37,367 nt of DNA from Prevotella sp. (GCA_017615355.1 JAGAAJ010000005.1:1-37367), one strand, 5' to 3'. Positions 15,104 through 23,825 are shown, numbered from the stretch's first letter. Program-made: numbers and translations. Notes: a model not told the origin generated them from the sequence alone.

Positions 15104-15951
15104 CTTTTCGCCTCGTTCCACAGCTTGTCCATCTCCTCCAATGTCATCTCCGTCAGGGGCCGACCGCCGCGGATGCTGTGCTCCTCGATGTAGTTGAATC
15201 GGCGGATGAACTTCGCGTTGGTGCGCTCCAGTGCGTTGTCGGGGTTGAGCTTGTAGAGTCTGGCGGCGTTAATCACCGAGAAGAGGAAGTCACCCAGCTC
15301 GTTGGTGCTCTTCTCCTTGTCCTCACGCTTCAGCTCGGCCTCCAGTTCAGCCAGCTCCTCATGCACCTTGTCCCACACATCTTCTTTCTTCTGCCAGTCG
15401 AAGCCCACGTTGCGGGCCTTGTCTTGAATGCGGTAGGCCTTGATGAGCGAGGGCAGCGATGCCGGCACGCCGCTCAGCACCGTCTTGTTGCCGTCCTTCT
15501 CCTTCAGCTTGATCTGTTCCCAGTTCTGCAGCACCTGATCGGAAGTCTTTGCCTGCGAAAACTGCGACATGTCATTTTCTTTCGTATCGGGCTGATAGGG
15601 CAGGGGCAGTGGTTTCTTTTCACCCACCTGGCTAGGATGATAGACATGCGGATGGCGGAAGATGAGCTTGTCGGTCTCCGTGTTCAGCACGTCGGCAATG
15701 TCGTATCGTCCCTCTTCGCGGGCAATCATCGCATAGAAGCATACGTGCATCAGCACGTCGCCCAGCTCCTTCATCATGTCGTGATGGTCGTTGCGCATGA
15801 TGGCATCGCAGAGCTCGAAGGTCTCTTCTATCGTGTTGGGACGTAGGCTCTCATTCGTCTGCTTGTGGTCCCAGGGGCATTTCTCCCGCAATTGGTCCAG
15901 CACGTCGAGCAGTCGCCCGAAAGCCTCCATCTGTTCCTCTCTAGTGTGCAT
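15091..15951 (-). CDS. mazG: Nucleoside triphosphate pyrophosphohydrolase MazG, with an insertion
   Basis: Cytoplasmic all-alpha enzyme that hydrolyses (d)NTPs to NMP and pyrophosphate and removes aberrant nucleotides. 286 residues with two MazG domains. The first has CPWDHKQTNESL, the metal-binding EETFE (E42, E43, E46) and ELGDVLMH (E62, D65); the second has DKARNVGFDW, then EELAELEAEL and ELGDFLFSVINAAR. Between HPHVY (100-104) and QNWEQIKLKE (W144) there are 39 residues where the E. coli enzyme has about 14; the extra stretch includes GEKKPLPLPYQPDTKEND. This linker between domains looks disordered and is unlikely to disturb the active site. It lies 35 nt after gpsA. Confidence 0.94.
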   Translation of the reverse strand: MHTREEQMEAFGRLLDVLDQLREKCPWDHKQTNESLRPNTIEETFELCDAIMRNDHHDMMKELGDVLMHVCFYAMIAREEGRYDIADVLNTETDKLIFRHPHVYHPSQVGEKKPLPLPYQPDTKENDMSQFSQAKTSDQVLQNWEQIKLKEKDGNKTVLSGVPASLPSLIKAYRIQDKARNVGFDWQKKEDVWDKVHEELAELEAELKREDKEKSTNELGDFLFSVINAARLYKLNPDNALERTNAKFIRRFNYIEEHSIRGGRPLTEMTLEEMDKLWNEAKSLER

Positions 15952-15986
15952 TCTTTCCTATTTTTACTCTTTGCTGTGTAACTGTC

Positions 15987-16982
15987 TTATCTGAATGAAT
16001 CTGTGAGGAGTTTAATCTCGATATGTGGAGCGATGCGCTCGTAGAGGATGTTGTAGACGGCATCGAGGATGGGCATGTTGACATGCCAGTGGCGGTTGAT
16101 CTCCTTCATACACTTCGTGCCGTAGTAGCCCTCGGCAATCATCTCCATCTCCATCTGGGCGGACTTCACGCTGTAGCCCTTGCCGATCATGGTGCCGAAG
16201 ACGCGGTTGCGGGAGAAATTGGAGTAGCCGGTGACGAGGAGGTCGCCCAGGTAGACGCTGTCGTAGACGTTGCGCTCGATGGGGTGGACGGCCTGAAGGA
16301 AGCGGGCCATCTCCTGCACGGCGTTGGACATGAGGACGGCCTGGAAGTTGTCGCCGAACTTGAGGCCTCCGCAGATGCCGGCAGCGATGGCGTAGACGTT
16401 CTTCAGCACCGACGAATACTCGATGCCGACGACGTCGGACGAGGTCTTGGTCTTGATGAAGGGGCTGGACAGCACGGCGGCGAAGTCCTCGGCCTTCTCC
16501 TCGTCGGAGCAGCCCACGGTGAGGTAGCTGAGGCGCTCGAGGGCCACCTCCTCGGCATGCGAGGGGCCGCCGATGCAGGCGAGGTTGTCGTAGGGCACGT
16601 CGAAGGCCTGGTGGAAATACTCGGTGCAGATGAGGTTTTCCTCGGGCACGATGCCCTTGATGGCGGTGACGATGAACTTGTCCCTGAGTCGTGTCTTCAG
16701 CTTGCGCAGGTGGTTCTTGAGGTAGGGCGAGGGCACGACGAAGACGAGGGTGTCGTAGTCGGCGGCTATCTTGTTGAGGTCGTCGCTGAAGGCAATCTCG
16801 TCGGTATCGAAGTGTACGCTGGTGAGATAGCTGGGGTTGTGGCCCATGCGCTTGAAGTCCTCTATCTGGTCTTCACGGCGCATATACCAGCCGATGTGGT
16901 GCGTGTGCTGCACCACAATCTTGGCAATGGCTGTTGCCCATGAGCCTCCGCCGATGATGGCTATCTTACCGCAGTCAAACAT
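15987..16982 (-). CDS. gpsA: NAD(P)H-dependent glycerol-3-phosphate dehydrogenase
   Basis: Reduces dihydroxyacetone phosphate to sn-glycerol 3-phosphate, the backbone for phospholipid synthesis. 331 residues. The N-terminal Rossmann motif is IAIIGGGSWATAIAK, with the second cofactor loop VFVVPSPYL and then AIKGIVPEENL. The C-terminal catalytic domain has the conserved IEYSSVLKNVYAIAAGI (catalytic Lys) and NRVFGTMIGKGYS. No signal peptide: cytoplasmic. It follows lysS on the same strand after a 62-nt spacer composed almost wholly of a heptamer array, an adjacency I recall as common in Bacteroidota. It is probably cotranscribed from the lysS promoter. Confidence 0.96.
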   Translation of the reverse strand: MFDCGKIAIIGGGSWATAIAKIVVQHTHHIGWYMRREDQIEDFKRMGHNPSYLTSVHFDTDEIAFSDDLNKIAADYDTLVFVVPSPYLKNHLRKLKTRLRDKFIVTAIKGIVPEENLICTEYFHQAFDVPYDNLACIGGPSHAEEVALERLSYLTVGCSDEEKAEDFAAVLSSPFIKTKTSSDVVGIEYSSVLKNVYAIAAGICGGLKFGDNFQAVLMSNAVQEMARFLQAVHPIERNVYDSVYLGDLLVTGYSNFSRNRVFGTMIGKGYSVKSAQMEMEMIAEGYYGTKCMKEINRHWHVNMPILDAVYNILYERIAPHIEIKLLTDSFR

Positions 16983-16987
16983 GATTC

Positions 16988-17043
16988 ATTGACCATTGAA
17001 CATTGAACATTGACCATTGAACATTGACCATTGAACATTGATC
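16988..17043. repeat. Heptamer tandem array, unit ATTGAAC / ATTGACC, eight copies
   Basis: The clearest array in the window: eight units in unbroken 7-nt phase, varying only at positions 6-7, filling the lysS-gpsA spacer. On the coding (minus) strand the unit reads GTTCAAT/GGTCAAT and yields repeated ATG triplets in all frames just upstream of the gpsA start. Confidence 0.92.
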
Positions 17044-17044
17044 A

Positions 17045-18775
17045 TTAGGCTTGCGCCTTCTCAATCCATGCGGCGACTTCGTCAACGCTGGGCTTCTGGA
17101 GGTCGAGCTTGTATTTCTTCACAATGTCGCCGATTTTCTGCTGCAGGCCCTGGGCCTTTTCGTTCTTAATGTCGGAAAGCAGGTAGAAACCGGCCTTGCG
17201 GAGGACGTAGACCCAGTCCTCGGCGACGCCGATGGCGGCCCACTCCTGGATGGATGACTGCGGGGCTTTCTTCTCGGGTTTCATCTGCGGGAAGAAGAGC
17301 ACCTCCTGGATGAAGGTCTTGCCCGTCATGAGCATGACGAGTCGGTCAATGCCGATGCCGATGCCCGAGGTGGGTGGCATGCCGTACTGCAGGGCGCGGA
17401 GGAAGTCCTGGTCGATGATCATGGCCTCGTCGTCGCCCTTGTCGGCCAGTCGCATCTGCTCCTTGAAGCGCTCCTCCTGGTCGATGGGGTCGTTGAGCTC
17501 GGAGTAGGCGTTGGCCAGCTCCTTGCCGTTGACCATCAGCTCGAAGCGCTCGGTGAGGCCGGGCTTTGAGCGGTGCATCTTCGTGAGCGGCGACATCTCG
17601 ACGGGATAGTCGGTGATGAAGGTGGGCTGTATGAAGGTGCCCTCGCAGAACTCGCCGAAGAGCTCGTCGATGAGCTTGCCCTTGCCCATGGTCTCGTCTA
17701 CGTCCATGCCCTTCGAGAGGCAGAAGGCGCGTATCTCCTCCTCGGTCTTGCCGTCGCAGTCGAAGCCTGTCTTCTCCTTGATGGCGTCGAGGATGGGCAG
17801 ACGGCGGTAGGGTGCCTTGAAGGACACGATGTTGCCGTCGATCTCACGCTCGGGGCTGCCGTTGACGGCGATGCAGATGGTCTCGAGGAGCTTCTCGGTG
17901 AATGACATCATCCAGTTGTAGTCCTTGTATTGCACATAGAGCTCCATGCAGGTGAACTCGGGGTTGTGGTTGCGGTCCATGCCCTCGTTGCGGAAGTTCT
18001 TGCCGATCTCGTAGACGCCCTCGAAGCCACCCACGATGAGTCGCTTGAGGTAGAGCTCGGTGGCAATGCGCATGAACATGTCCTGGTCGAGGGCGTTGAA
18101 ATGCGTTGTAAAGGGACGGGCGGATGCACCTCCGGCGATGGATTGGAGGATGGGAGTTTCGACTTCGGTGTATCCTGCCTCGTCCAAGACCTTTCTAAGG
18201 GTGCGAATAACCGTAGCACGCTGAAGAAAGGTATTTTTCACGCCGTCGTTGACCACGAGGTCGACGTAGCGCTGGCGGTAACGCAGCTCGGGGTCTTCGA
18301 ACTTGTCGTAGGCCACGCCGTCCTTGTATTTCACGATGGGCAGGGGCTTCAGCGACTTCGACAGCAGCGTGAGCTCCTTGGCATGCACGCTGATCTCGCC
18401 TGTCTGGGTGCGGAAGACGAAGCCCTTCACGCCGATGAAGTCGCCGATGTCGAGCAGCTTCTTGAATACCACGTTGTAGAGGTCTTTGTTCTCGTCTGGG
18501 CAGAGGTCGTCGCGGGTGACATACACCTGGATGCGGCCCTTGGAGTCCTGCAGCTCGACAAACGAGGCCTTGCCCATCACGCGCTGGCTCATCATACGGC
18601 CGGCGATGCACACCTCGCGGGGCTCGGCGTCGTCGCTGAAGCTGGCGATGATCTCGGTGGAGAAGGCATTGGTGGGATACTCGGCGGCAGGGTAGGGGTT
18701 GATGCCCTGACGGCGCAGCTCGTCGAGCGACTGGCGGCGCAATATCTCTTGTTCTGAAAGTTCTAAGATGTTCAT
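17045..18775 (-). CDS. lysS: Lysyl-tRNA synthetase, class II
   Basis: Charges tRNA-Lys in the cytoplasm. 576 residues from the chosen start. N-terminal OB-fold anticodon-binding domain (to ~150: VCIAGRMMSQRVMGKASFVE), then the class II catalytic core: motif 2 is RNEGMDRNHNPEFTCME, motif 3 is GIGIGIDRLVMLMTG. A C-terminal extension of about 70 residues after the core (WAAIGVAEDWVYVLRKAGF...) is typical of Bacteroidetes LysRS. The frame is open up to 18901, but that start would lie upstream of the predicted promoter, and MNILELSEQEILRRQ is the normal beginning, so 18775 is taken. First gene of the lysS-gpsA-mazG-lipoprotein-rnz run. Confidence 0.97.
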   Translation of the reverse strand: MNILELSEQEILRRQSLDELRRQGINPYPAAEYPTNAFSTEIIASFSDDAEPREVCIAGRMMSQRVMGKASFVELQDSKGRIQVYVTRDDLCPDENKDLYNVVFKKLLDIGDFIGVKGFVFRTQTGEISVHAKELTLLSKSLKPLPIVKYKDGVAYDKFEDPELRYRQRYVDLVVNDGVKNTFLQRATVIRTLRKVLDEAGYTEVETPILQSIAGGASARPFTTHFNALDQDMFMRIATELYLKRLIVGGFEGVYEIGKNFRNEGMDRNHNPEFTCMELYVQYKDYNWMMSFTEKLLETICIAVNGSPEREIDGNIVSFKAPYRRLPILDAIKEKTGFDCDGKTEEEIRAFCLSKGMDVDETMGKGKLIDELFGEFCEGTFIQPTFITDYPVEMSPLTKMHRSKPGLTERFELMVNGKELANAYSELNDPIDQEERFKEQMRLADKGDDEAMIIDQDFLRALQYGMPPTSGIGIGIDRLVMLMTGKTFIQEVLFFPQMKPEKKAPQSSIQEWAAIGVAEDWVYVLRKAGFYLLSDIKNEKAQGLQQKIGDIVKKYKLDLQKPSVDEVAAWIEKAQA

Positions 18776-18817
18776 TCTGTGTGTAAAAATAATGTGTCTA
18801 TTTTCCGTTTTCGGCTG

Positions 18818-18849
18818 CAAAATTACAAAAAAAATCCAATCGGAACAAA
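18818..18849 (-). promoter_or_regulatory. Bacteroidota-type promoter for lysS
   Basis: Minus strand TTTG (18849-18846), 20 nt, TAATTTTG (18825-18818). Transcription would start near 18811, about 36 nt before the lysS ATG. It lies in the spacer just past the stop of the sensor kinase gene, so lysS is probably independent of it. Confidence 0.85.
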
Positions 18850-18864
18850 AAAAGCGTGCTTTTT

Positions 18865-20781
18865 CTATAGTGTCAGCGGCAGTTCGATGATGAAGCGGCA
18901 TCCCTCGTGGTAGTCGGCGTCGAGGATGAGGTCGCCGCCCAGGTTCGTGATGTGGCGCTTGGCCAGCGGGAGGCCGAGGCCGAGCCCCTCGGAGAGGTCG
19001 TCTATCTTGGTGAAGAACTGGAACACCATCTCGCGGTCGGCTTCGGCAATGCCCCTGCCTGTGTCTTCCACGATGAAGCGGACGACGGGCGATGCAGCGT
19101 CCTTGTCGACGGTGATCCTGATCGCCACATGCTGGCCGTCGGAATACTTGGCTGAGTTGTAGAGCACCTCCCTGAGGCTGCGCATCAGGTAGGAGTGATT
19201 GGTGCGAACGGTGAAGCTGTCGTCCACCTCCGTCTGCAGGTTGATGTTGAGGTCGGGGTAGTAGACCTTGACGTAGTCGATGGTCTCACGTGCCAGGTCG
19301 TTGCACGCCACATTGTCGCGTTTGCCGCTGCGGAGCTCTTCTGAGAGTCCCGTGTCGGAGCTGTCGAAGAGCATCAGGACCATGCGGTTGAGCAGCACGG
19401 TGTTGTGGTTCATCATGCCCGTGATGCCCTTCTTCTCTTCCTCGGGCAGCTGTCCGTCGGCGTCGCGCAGCACCTGTGCAAAGCCCATGATGATGTTGAG
19501 CGGTGTGCGTATCTGGTGCGACACGTTCTGTATGAAGGCCAGCTTCTGCTTGTCGGCCTCCTCGGCCACCTGTGTGGTCTTCGCCAGCTCCTCGTTGCGC
19601 TTCTCGGTCTGTCGGGCGGAGTGGCGCACGATGCCCATGTGGAAGTTGAGCGACTGCAGCATGGAGGCGAAGCTGTTCTGCAGGCGTCCTACGACGTCCT
19701 CGCGATGGCTTTTCGGGATGTGCACCTCCATGTTGCCGTCGGCGATGCTCTGCGTCCTTCCAAGGAGCATGAAGAGCGGACTGATGGAATGCTTGACGGC
19801 CCTGTGGCAGAGCAGGAGGATGACAATCAGGCCGATGATGAGCAGCGGGATGATGATGTAGGAAAGCTTGTGGTAGCCTCCCAGGATGTCGCTGTCAGGA
19901 CAGACGAGGGCGAGACTCCAGTTGGTGCCAGGCACGGGCTGATAGCAGACGATGCAGGACTCCCCGTCGATATCGAGGGCCATGTTGCCTGCCTTGCCCT
20001 TTGTCATCTCGTGTCCCAGGATGATGAGGTCGGCCTGGCTCTTTGTGTCCACGCCGTCGAAGATGGTTGTGGTGAAGAGGCGTGACGGGTCGGGATGGAT
20101 GAAGAAGTGTCCCTCGTCGTCAATCATCATGAAGTAGGCGTTAGGGTAGGGTTTCTCTTCTTCTGAGATGACCTTCGAGAGTCGCAGCAGCGAGATGTCG
20201 GTGGAGATGATACCGAGGAAGCGGTCGTCGGCGTCGTACAACGGCAGTCCGTAGGAGGCTATCATGCCGTCGAGCGTCAGCTCCAGCGAGTCGGCTTCGT
20301 CGAAATAGGCCACCCAGCAGCGGTCGTTGAGGTTGCGCGGCGTCTTATACCATATCTTGTCGAAGTATTCGTACTGCTCCTCGATGGTGGACACGATGCT
20401 GTCGCCCTCACGGATGGAGTAGACGGAGAAATAACGGCCGTATTCGGGGAAGATGTCGGGCTCGGCGCTGACCGAACAGCCGTCGACGTGGGGATTCAGC
20501 TGCACGACGCGGTGGCTGAGAGCCAGTATGGAGTCGGGGTTCAGGTATTCCGCCACGAGCCAGCTGCTGGCGTTGGTTGCCGTCTCGATGGCGTTGATCT
20601 TCTGCGTGAGGCGCTGCATGGCTGCCGTCAGCACGCTGTTGGCACGTCCCACGGCCTCGTTGCGGATCATGTGGCGCGACTGTGTGAAGAGCACGCCTAT
20701 CGACACCACGAAGATGGGCACAGCCAGCAGCAGGAGTCCCAGGCTGAGCTTCGTCGAGAAGGACCTGCGGATGTTAATCAT
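18865..20781 (-). CDS. Membrane sensor histidine kinase (Cache-HAMP-HisKA-HATPase)
   Basis: 638 residues. Membrane span at ~10-33, a periplasmic double-Cache-like sensor (~34-305), second span ~306-328 (IIIPLLIIGLIVILLLC), a HAMP linker (~330-385), HisKA with FIQNVSHQIRTPLN and the phosphoacceptor His422, and a HATPase domain with N box LREVLYNSAKYS, G1 box VEDTGRGI and G2 box GLGLGLPLAKR. All catalytic motifs are intact. No receiver domain is fused and no response regulator gene is nearby, so the partner is encoded elsewhere. Its ATG overlaps by 8 nt the stop of the upstream sensor-like gene, which has the same architecture but a dead, truncated kinase part; equal expression of the two is likely. 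Confidence 0.93.
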   Translation of the reverse strand: MINIRRSFSTKLSLGLLLLAVPIFVVSIGVLFTQSRHMIRNEAVGRANSVLTAAMQRLTQKINAIETATNASSWLVAEYLNPDSILALSHRVVQLNPHVDGCSVSAEPDIFPEYGRYFSVYSIREGDSIVSTIEEQYEYFDKIWYKTPRNLNDRCWVAYFDEADSLELTLDGMIASYGLPLYDADDRFLGIISTDISLLRLSKVISEEEKPYPNAYFMMIDDEGHFFIHPDPSRLFTTTIFDGVDTKSQADLIILGHEMTKGKAGNMALDIDGESCIVCYQPVPGTNWSLALVCPDSDILGGYHKLSYIIIPLLIIGLIVILLLCHRAVKHSISPLFMLLGRTQSIADGNMEVHIPKSHREDVVGRLQNSFASMLQSLNFHMGIVRHSARQTEKRNEELAKTTQVAEEADKQKLAFIQNVSHQIRTPLNIIMGFAQVLRDADGQLPEEEKKGITGMMNHNTVLLNRMVLMLFDSSDTGLSEELRSGKRDNVACNDLARETIDYVKVYYPDLNINLQTEVDDSFTVRTNHSYLMRSLREVLYNSAKYSDGQHVAIRITVDKDAASPVVRFIVEDTGRGIAEADREMVFQFFTKIDDLSEGLGLGLPLAKRHITNLGGDLILDADYHEGCRFIIELPLTL

Positions 20782-22189
20782 GGTCGTCCTCCTTTCCCAT
20801 GTCCTTGTCCGACATGTTGATGAGATTGCTCAGCAGCTCGGCAATGTCCTCGCCGTTCTTCTGGATGTCGTTGGCCAGGCTGTCGGCCTTTTGCGGGCCT
20901 ATCTCCTGACTGTAGTTGCACAGGAGGTTGACGTCCATGCTGATGGCATTGGCGGGGCCCACCATCTTGATGGTCATATTGTGCAGGAAGGACGTCTTCA
21001 TGCGGTCGGCCCTCTTTATGCGGGTGTAGGCAGCCTGGAGGCTTTCGCTGCGCTCCTCCATCGTGGCTTTCAGACTCTCCATCTCGCCCATCTTCGCCGA
21101 CAGCGACTGCTGCATCTGCTGGAAGTTCTCCTGCAGACGGCCTATCTCGTCCTGTCTGTTGGTGTCGGGAATCTTCTCGTCGTAGTGGCCTTTCGCGATG
21201 TGCTGGGCCGAGCGTGTCAGCAGCAGCAACGGCTTCAGCTGGTGATGGGTGAGTGCACGGCAGAGAATGAAGAGCAGAAGCAATCCCACGAAGGCGATGA
21301 TGAGCACATAGTACAGCAGCTTGTTGTAGTCGCCGAAGATGTCGTCCTCAGGATAGATGATGCCGGCGCTCCAGCCAAGCTTCTGCATGGAGCGGCCTGT
21401 TACGGCGGCACGCTCGAAGGGCTTGTAGAAGACGTAGTAGTCGGCGCCGTTCTTGGTGAATCGCTTATAGCCCGTCTCGCCCGAGAGCATCGCCTTGGCG
21501 GCTGCTTGGGCAGAGGGGTCGGCGTTCTCATTGTTGGTGAAGACGGTCTGGTGGTACAGCTTGGTACTGTCAGGATAGACGATGAACGAGCCGTCGCCGG
21601 CCAGCAGCGTGCTGTAGGAGTTGGCCGAAGGCTTCGCTTCCAGCACGATCTGCGAGAGCAGGCTGAGCGACGCGTCGACAGCCATCACTCCTATGGGCTG
21701 GCCGTCGGCACCCGGGAGGGGCAGGCAGAACGTGATGATGGGATGCTTGGCAATCTTGCTCGCCGAGGGGTCCTGCCATCCGGGCATCCCCGCCGCCATG
21801 GAGTTGACAAACCAGGGCTGCTTCGCATAGGCGCTGTCCGTCTTGAAGGCGATGATGCAGTCCACGATGTAGGGATTCGACGCGATGAGCTGCTTCATGT
21901 AGCGCTTGCGCTTCTCGGCGTCGTCGAGATGGGGCAGGATGTTGAAGTAGATGTTGCCCGACGCCTGCTCTACGCTCAGCAGGATGTTGTCGATGCGCTG
22001 CACGGTGCCTTCCAGGGTCTGCGCAGCCTTCTGCAGCGCCTCCTCCTTGACGGCCTTCCTCGAATAGTGCAGCATCACCACCAGCGATGCCAGGAGCAGG
22101 ATAGCCATCGCAATAACCATCATAAGACTCAGTCGGATTGACAGAGTCTTACGGATGATTCTTGGAAGGCGTATCTTCATCATGCTCAC
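20774..22189 (-). CDS. Cache-HAMP protein with a degenerate, truncated histidine kinase core
   Basis: 471 residues, paralogous in layout to the kinase downstream. Span ~15-42, periplasmic Cache region ~43-288 (with PWFVNSMAAGMPGWQDPSAS and PIITFCLPLPGADGQPIG), span ~289-312, HAMP ~313-366 and a coiled coil to ~395. Residues ~396-465 align without gaps to the HisKA helices of the neighbour (ADRMKTSFLHNMTIKMVGPA against ADKQKLAFIQNVSHQIRTPL), but the phosphoacceptor position is Ile407, the following Arg-Thr is lost (only the Pro is kept), and the protein ends where the HATPase domain should begin. It cannot be a kinase itself; heterodimerisation with, or allosteric control of, the downstream kinase is the natural inference. 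The start could be Met1, Met3 or Met4. Confidence 0.88.
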   Translation of the reverse strand: MSMMKIRLPRIIRKTLSIRLSLMMVIAMAILLLASLVVMLHYSRKAVKEEALQKAAQTLEGTVQRIDNILLSVEQASGNIYFNILPHLDDAEKRKRYMKQLIASNPYIVDCIIAFKTDSAYAKQPWFVNSMAAGMPGWQDPSASKIAKHPIITFCLPLPGADGQPIGVMAVDASLSLLSQIVLEAKPSANSYSTLLAGDGSFIVYPDSTKLYHQTVFTNNENADPSAQAAAKAMLSGETGYKRFTKNGADYYVFYKPFERAAVTGRSMQKLGWSAGIIYPEDDIFGDYNKLLYYVLIIAFVGLLLLFILCRALTHHQLKPLLLLTRSAQHIAKGHYDEKIPDTNRQDEIGRLQENFQQMQQSLSAKMGEMESLKATMEERSESLQAAYTRIKRADRMKTSFLHNMTIKMVGPANAISMDVNLLCNYSQEIGPQKADSLANDIQKNGEDIAELLSNLINMSDKDMGKEDDHD

Positions 22190-22198
22190 ATCTTACTT

Positions 22199-22233
22199 CA
22201 ACCATCAACCATCAACCTTCAACCATCAACCAT
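22199..22233. repeat. Heptamer tandem array, unit CAACCAT, five copies
   Basis: CAACCAT x2, CAACCTT, CAACCAT x2 in exact 7-nt phase, between the stop of the DUF4301 gene and the start of the Cache-HAMP gene. On the coding (minus) strand it contains TGA in each junction. Confidence 0.9.
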
Positions 22234-22234
22234 C

Positions 22235-23737
22235 TTATTGGTGCTGTTCGCGCAGCAGGTCGTTGACGGTCTTGACGGGGTTGAACGTGCCGAGGGGCAC
22301 CTCGACGAACACCGTGTTCCAGTCGCTCATCGCGCCGTTCCACAGGCCGGGCAGCTCCAGGGCCTTCAGCTCCTTGCCGCCCTTCGACTTGCTGGAGATG
22401 AAGCCCGTGGTCTTGTCTACGAAGTCGGGCAGGTTGAAGGGCTGGCCCTTGTAGTCCTTCACGGCGCACACCAGGTCGACGGGGTTGAAGTGGGTGCCTT
22501 GCGTGAACATCTTCATATAGGCCTCGTTCTGGGTGTCAATCTGCGAGCTCTCCAGAATCTGCAGGCTCACCGTGCCGTCCTGGTTGTAGGTGAGGAACGG
22601 GCCGCCGCCGGGCTCGCCCACATTCTTCACCACGCCGCACACGCGCATGGGGCGGTTCAGCTTGCGGCGCAGATAGTCGGCGTCCACCTTGTTGTCCTTC
22701 GGCTGACAGCACAGCTCCTTCTCCACGAAGGCGGCTATCTCCTGCAGCTCAGCCTCCGAGGCGCCCTTGTCGAGCAGCTCCAGATAGGCGAAGGCCTTCT
22801 TCTGCAGGGTGACCAGCACGCCGGCAATCACCTGCTTCCACTCTACCGTCTCAGGCTTCAGACGGTCGGGCACCACGTTGTCGATGTTCTTGATGAAGAT
22901 CACATCGGCGGCTATCTCGTTCAGGTTCTCAATCAGCGCACCATGACCGCCCGGACGGAACAGCATTGAGCCGTCGGCCTCGCGGAAGGGTGTGCCGTCG
23001 GGATTGGTGGCGATGGTGTCGGTCGAGGGCTTCTGCTCCGAGAAGCTGATGTCGTACTTCACGCCGTATTTCTGTGCGAAGCCGTCGGCCTTCTCGGCCA
23101 CCTTCTGCTTGAAGAATTCCATGTGCTCGTGCGAGACTGTGAAGTGCACGTGAGCCTCGCCCTTAGAGGCGGCGTAGAGGGCTCCCTCCACCAGATGTTC
23201 CTCCATCGGCGTGCGCGGGCCCTCGGGATATTTGTGGAAGAGCAGCATGCCCTTCGGCAGCTGTCCGTAGTTCAATCCCTCCTTCTTTAACATATTGGCA
23301 GCCACTGCTTTGTAGTTGCCTGCTGCTATCAAGGCTTTAATGCCTTTCCCCTCGTTCTTCAGGCATACGGCGTCGAGTGCATCGTAGAAGGCGAACTTCT
23401 CGATCTCGTCGAAATATTTCTTCTCGAAGTCGGTGGTGGGCACGTCGTAGGGCGCGTCGACAAATGCAAAAATGTTCTTGAACATACGGCTGGCAGCACC
23501 GCTGGCGGGCACGAATTTCACCACGCCGTGGCCCTCGGCCTTATACTGTTCCCAGGCATTGACAAATGCCTTGCGCTCGTCGGCTGTGGGAGCCACGATG
23601 CCGTTGCCCACGGCTGCTGCGGCCTCGAGTCGCAGGAAGGGGAAACCGGTTGCAGCCTGCTGAAGCTGTGTCTCAATCTGCGCTGCGCTGATGCCACGTG
23701 CTGCAATCTGCTGCAGGTCTTTCTCTGATAGATTCAT
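22235..23737 (-). CDS. DUF4301 family protein
   Basis: 500 residues, soluble, no signal peptide. It opens with MNLSEKDLQQIAARGISAAQ and has the family blocks FPFLRLEAAAAVGNGI, FVPASGAASRMFKNIFAF and GGHGALIENLNEIAADVIFI. The PASGAASRMFK stretch resembles a nucleotidyltransferase-like phosphate loop (GxGxASR), and the fold may be sugar-nucleotide-transferase related, but the function is not established. The open frame extends to 23782, yet a strong promoter has its -7 box at 23787-23780, so a Met there would precede transcription; Met at 23737 is the right start. It is followed after 45 nt by the Cache-HAMP gene, with which it is probably cotranscribed. Confidence 0.9.
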   Translation of the reverse strand: MNLSEKDLQQIAARGISAAQIETQLQQAATGFPFLRLEAAAAVGNGIVAPTADERKAFVNAWEQYKAEGHGVVKFVPASGAASRMFKNIFAFVDAPYDVPTTDFEKKYFDEIEKFAFYDALDAVCLKNEGKGIKALIAAGNYKAVAANMLKKEGLNYGQLPKGMLLFHKYPEGPRTPMEEHLVEGALYAASKGEAHVHFTVSHEHMEFFKQKVAEKADGFAQKYGVKYDISFSEQKPSTDTIATNPDGTPFREADGSMLFRPGGHGALIENLNEIAADVIFIKNIDNVVPDRLKPETVEWKQVIAGVLVTLQKKAFAYLELLDKGASEAELQEIAAFVEKELCCQPKDNKVDADYLRRKLNRPMRVCGVVKNVGEPGGGPFLTYNQDGTVSLQILESSQIDTQNEAYMKMFTQGTHFNPVDLVCAVKDYKGQPFNLPDFVDKTTGFISSKSKGGKELKALELPGLWNGAMSDWNTVFVEVPLGTFNPVKTVNDLLREQHQ

Positions 23738-23779
23738 GGTATTTTTCTTTTTAGGTTTTGAAAACATGTTTATTGCTCG

Positions 23780-23811
23780 CAAAAGTACGGAAAAAATTCA
23801 AAACTTCCAAA
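23780..23811 (-). promoter_or_regulatory. Bacteroidota-type promoter for the DUF4301 gene
   Basis: Minus strand TTTG (23811-23808), 20 nt, TACTTTTG (23787-23780). Start of transcription expected near 23773, giving a leader of about 36 nt to ATG 23737. Confidence 0.85.
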
Positions 23812-23825
23812 TCATTTATCAAAAA

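Noticed and set aside
16023-16943. 306-codon open frame opposite gpsA
   Set aside because: Composition is extreme (Val, Gly, Asp, Glu, His), and gpsA on the other strand is unambiguous.
16988-17043. Regular repeats considered as a CRISPR array
   Set aside because: The repeats are 7 nt with no spacers, and no cas genes are nearby.
18776-18901. N-terminal extension of LysS
   Set aside because: The extension spans the TTTG-N20-TAATTTTG promoter and would precede the transcript; the normal LysRS N-terminus starts at 18775.
20453-22141. 562-codon open frame opposite the sensor pair
   Set aside because: Both minus-strand sensor proteins have clear domains across this stretch; the plus-strand product is low in motifs and rich in His, Val, Gly and Arg, typical of a shadow frame.
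20774-22189. Cache-HAMP protein as a methyl-accepting chemotaxis receptor
   Set aside because: The cytoplasmic part lacks the long coiled hairpin with its conserved signalling tip; it aligns with HisKA helices instead.
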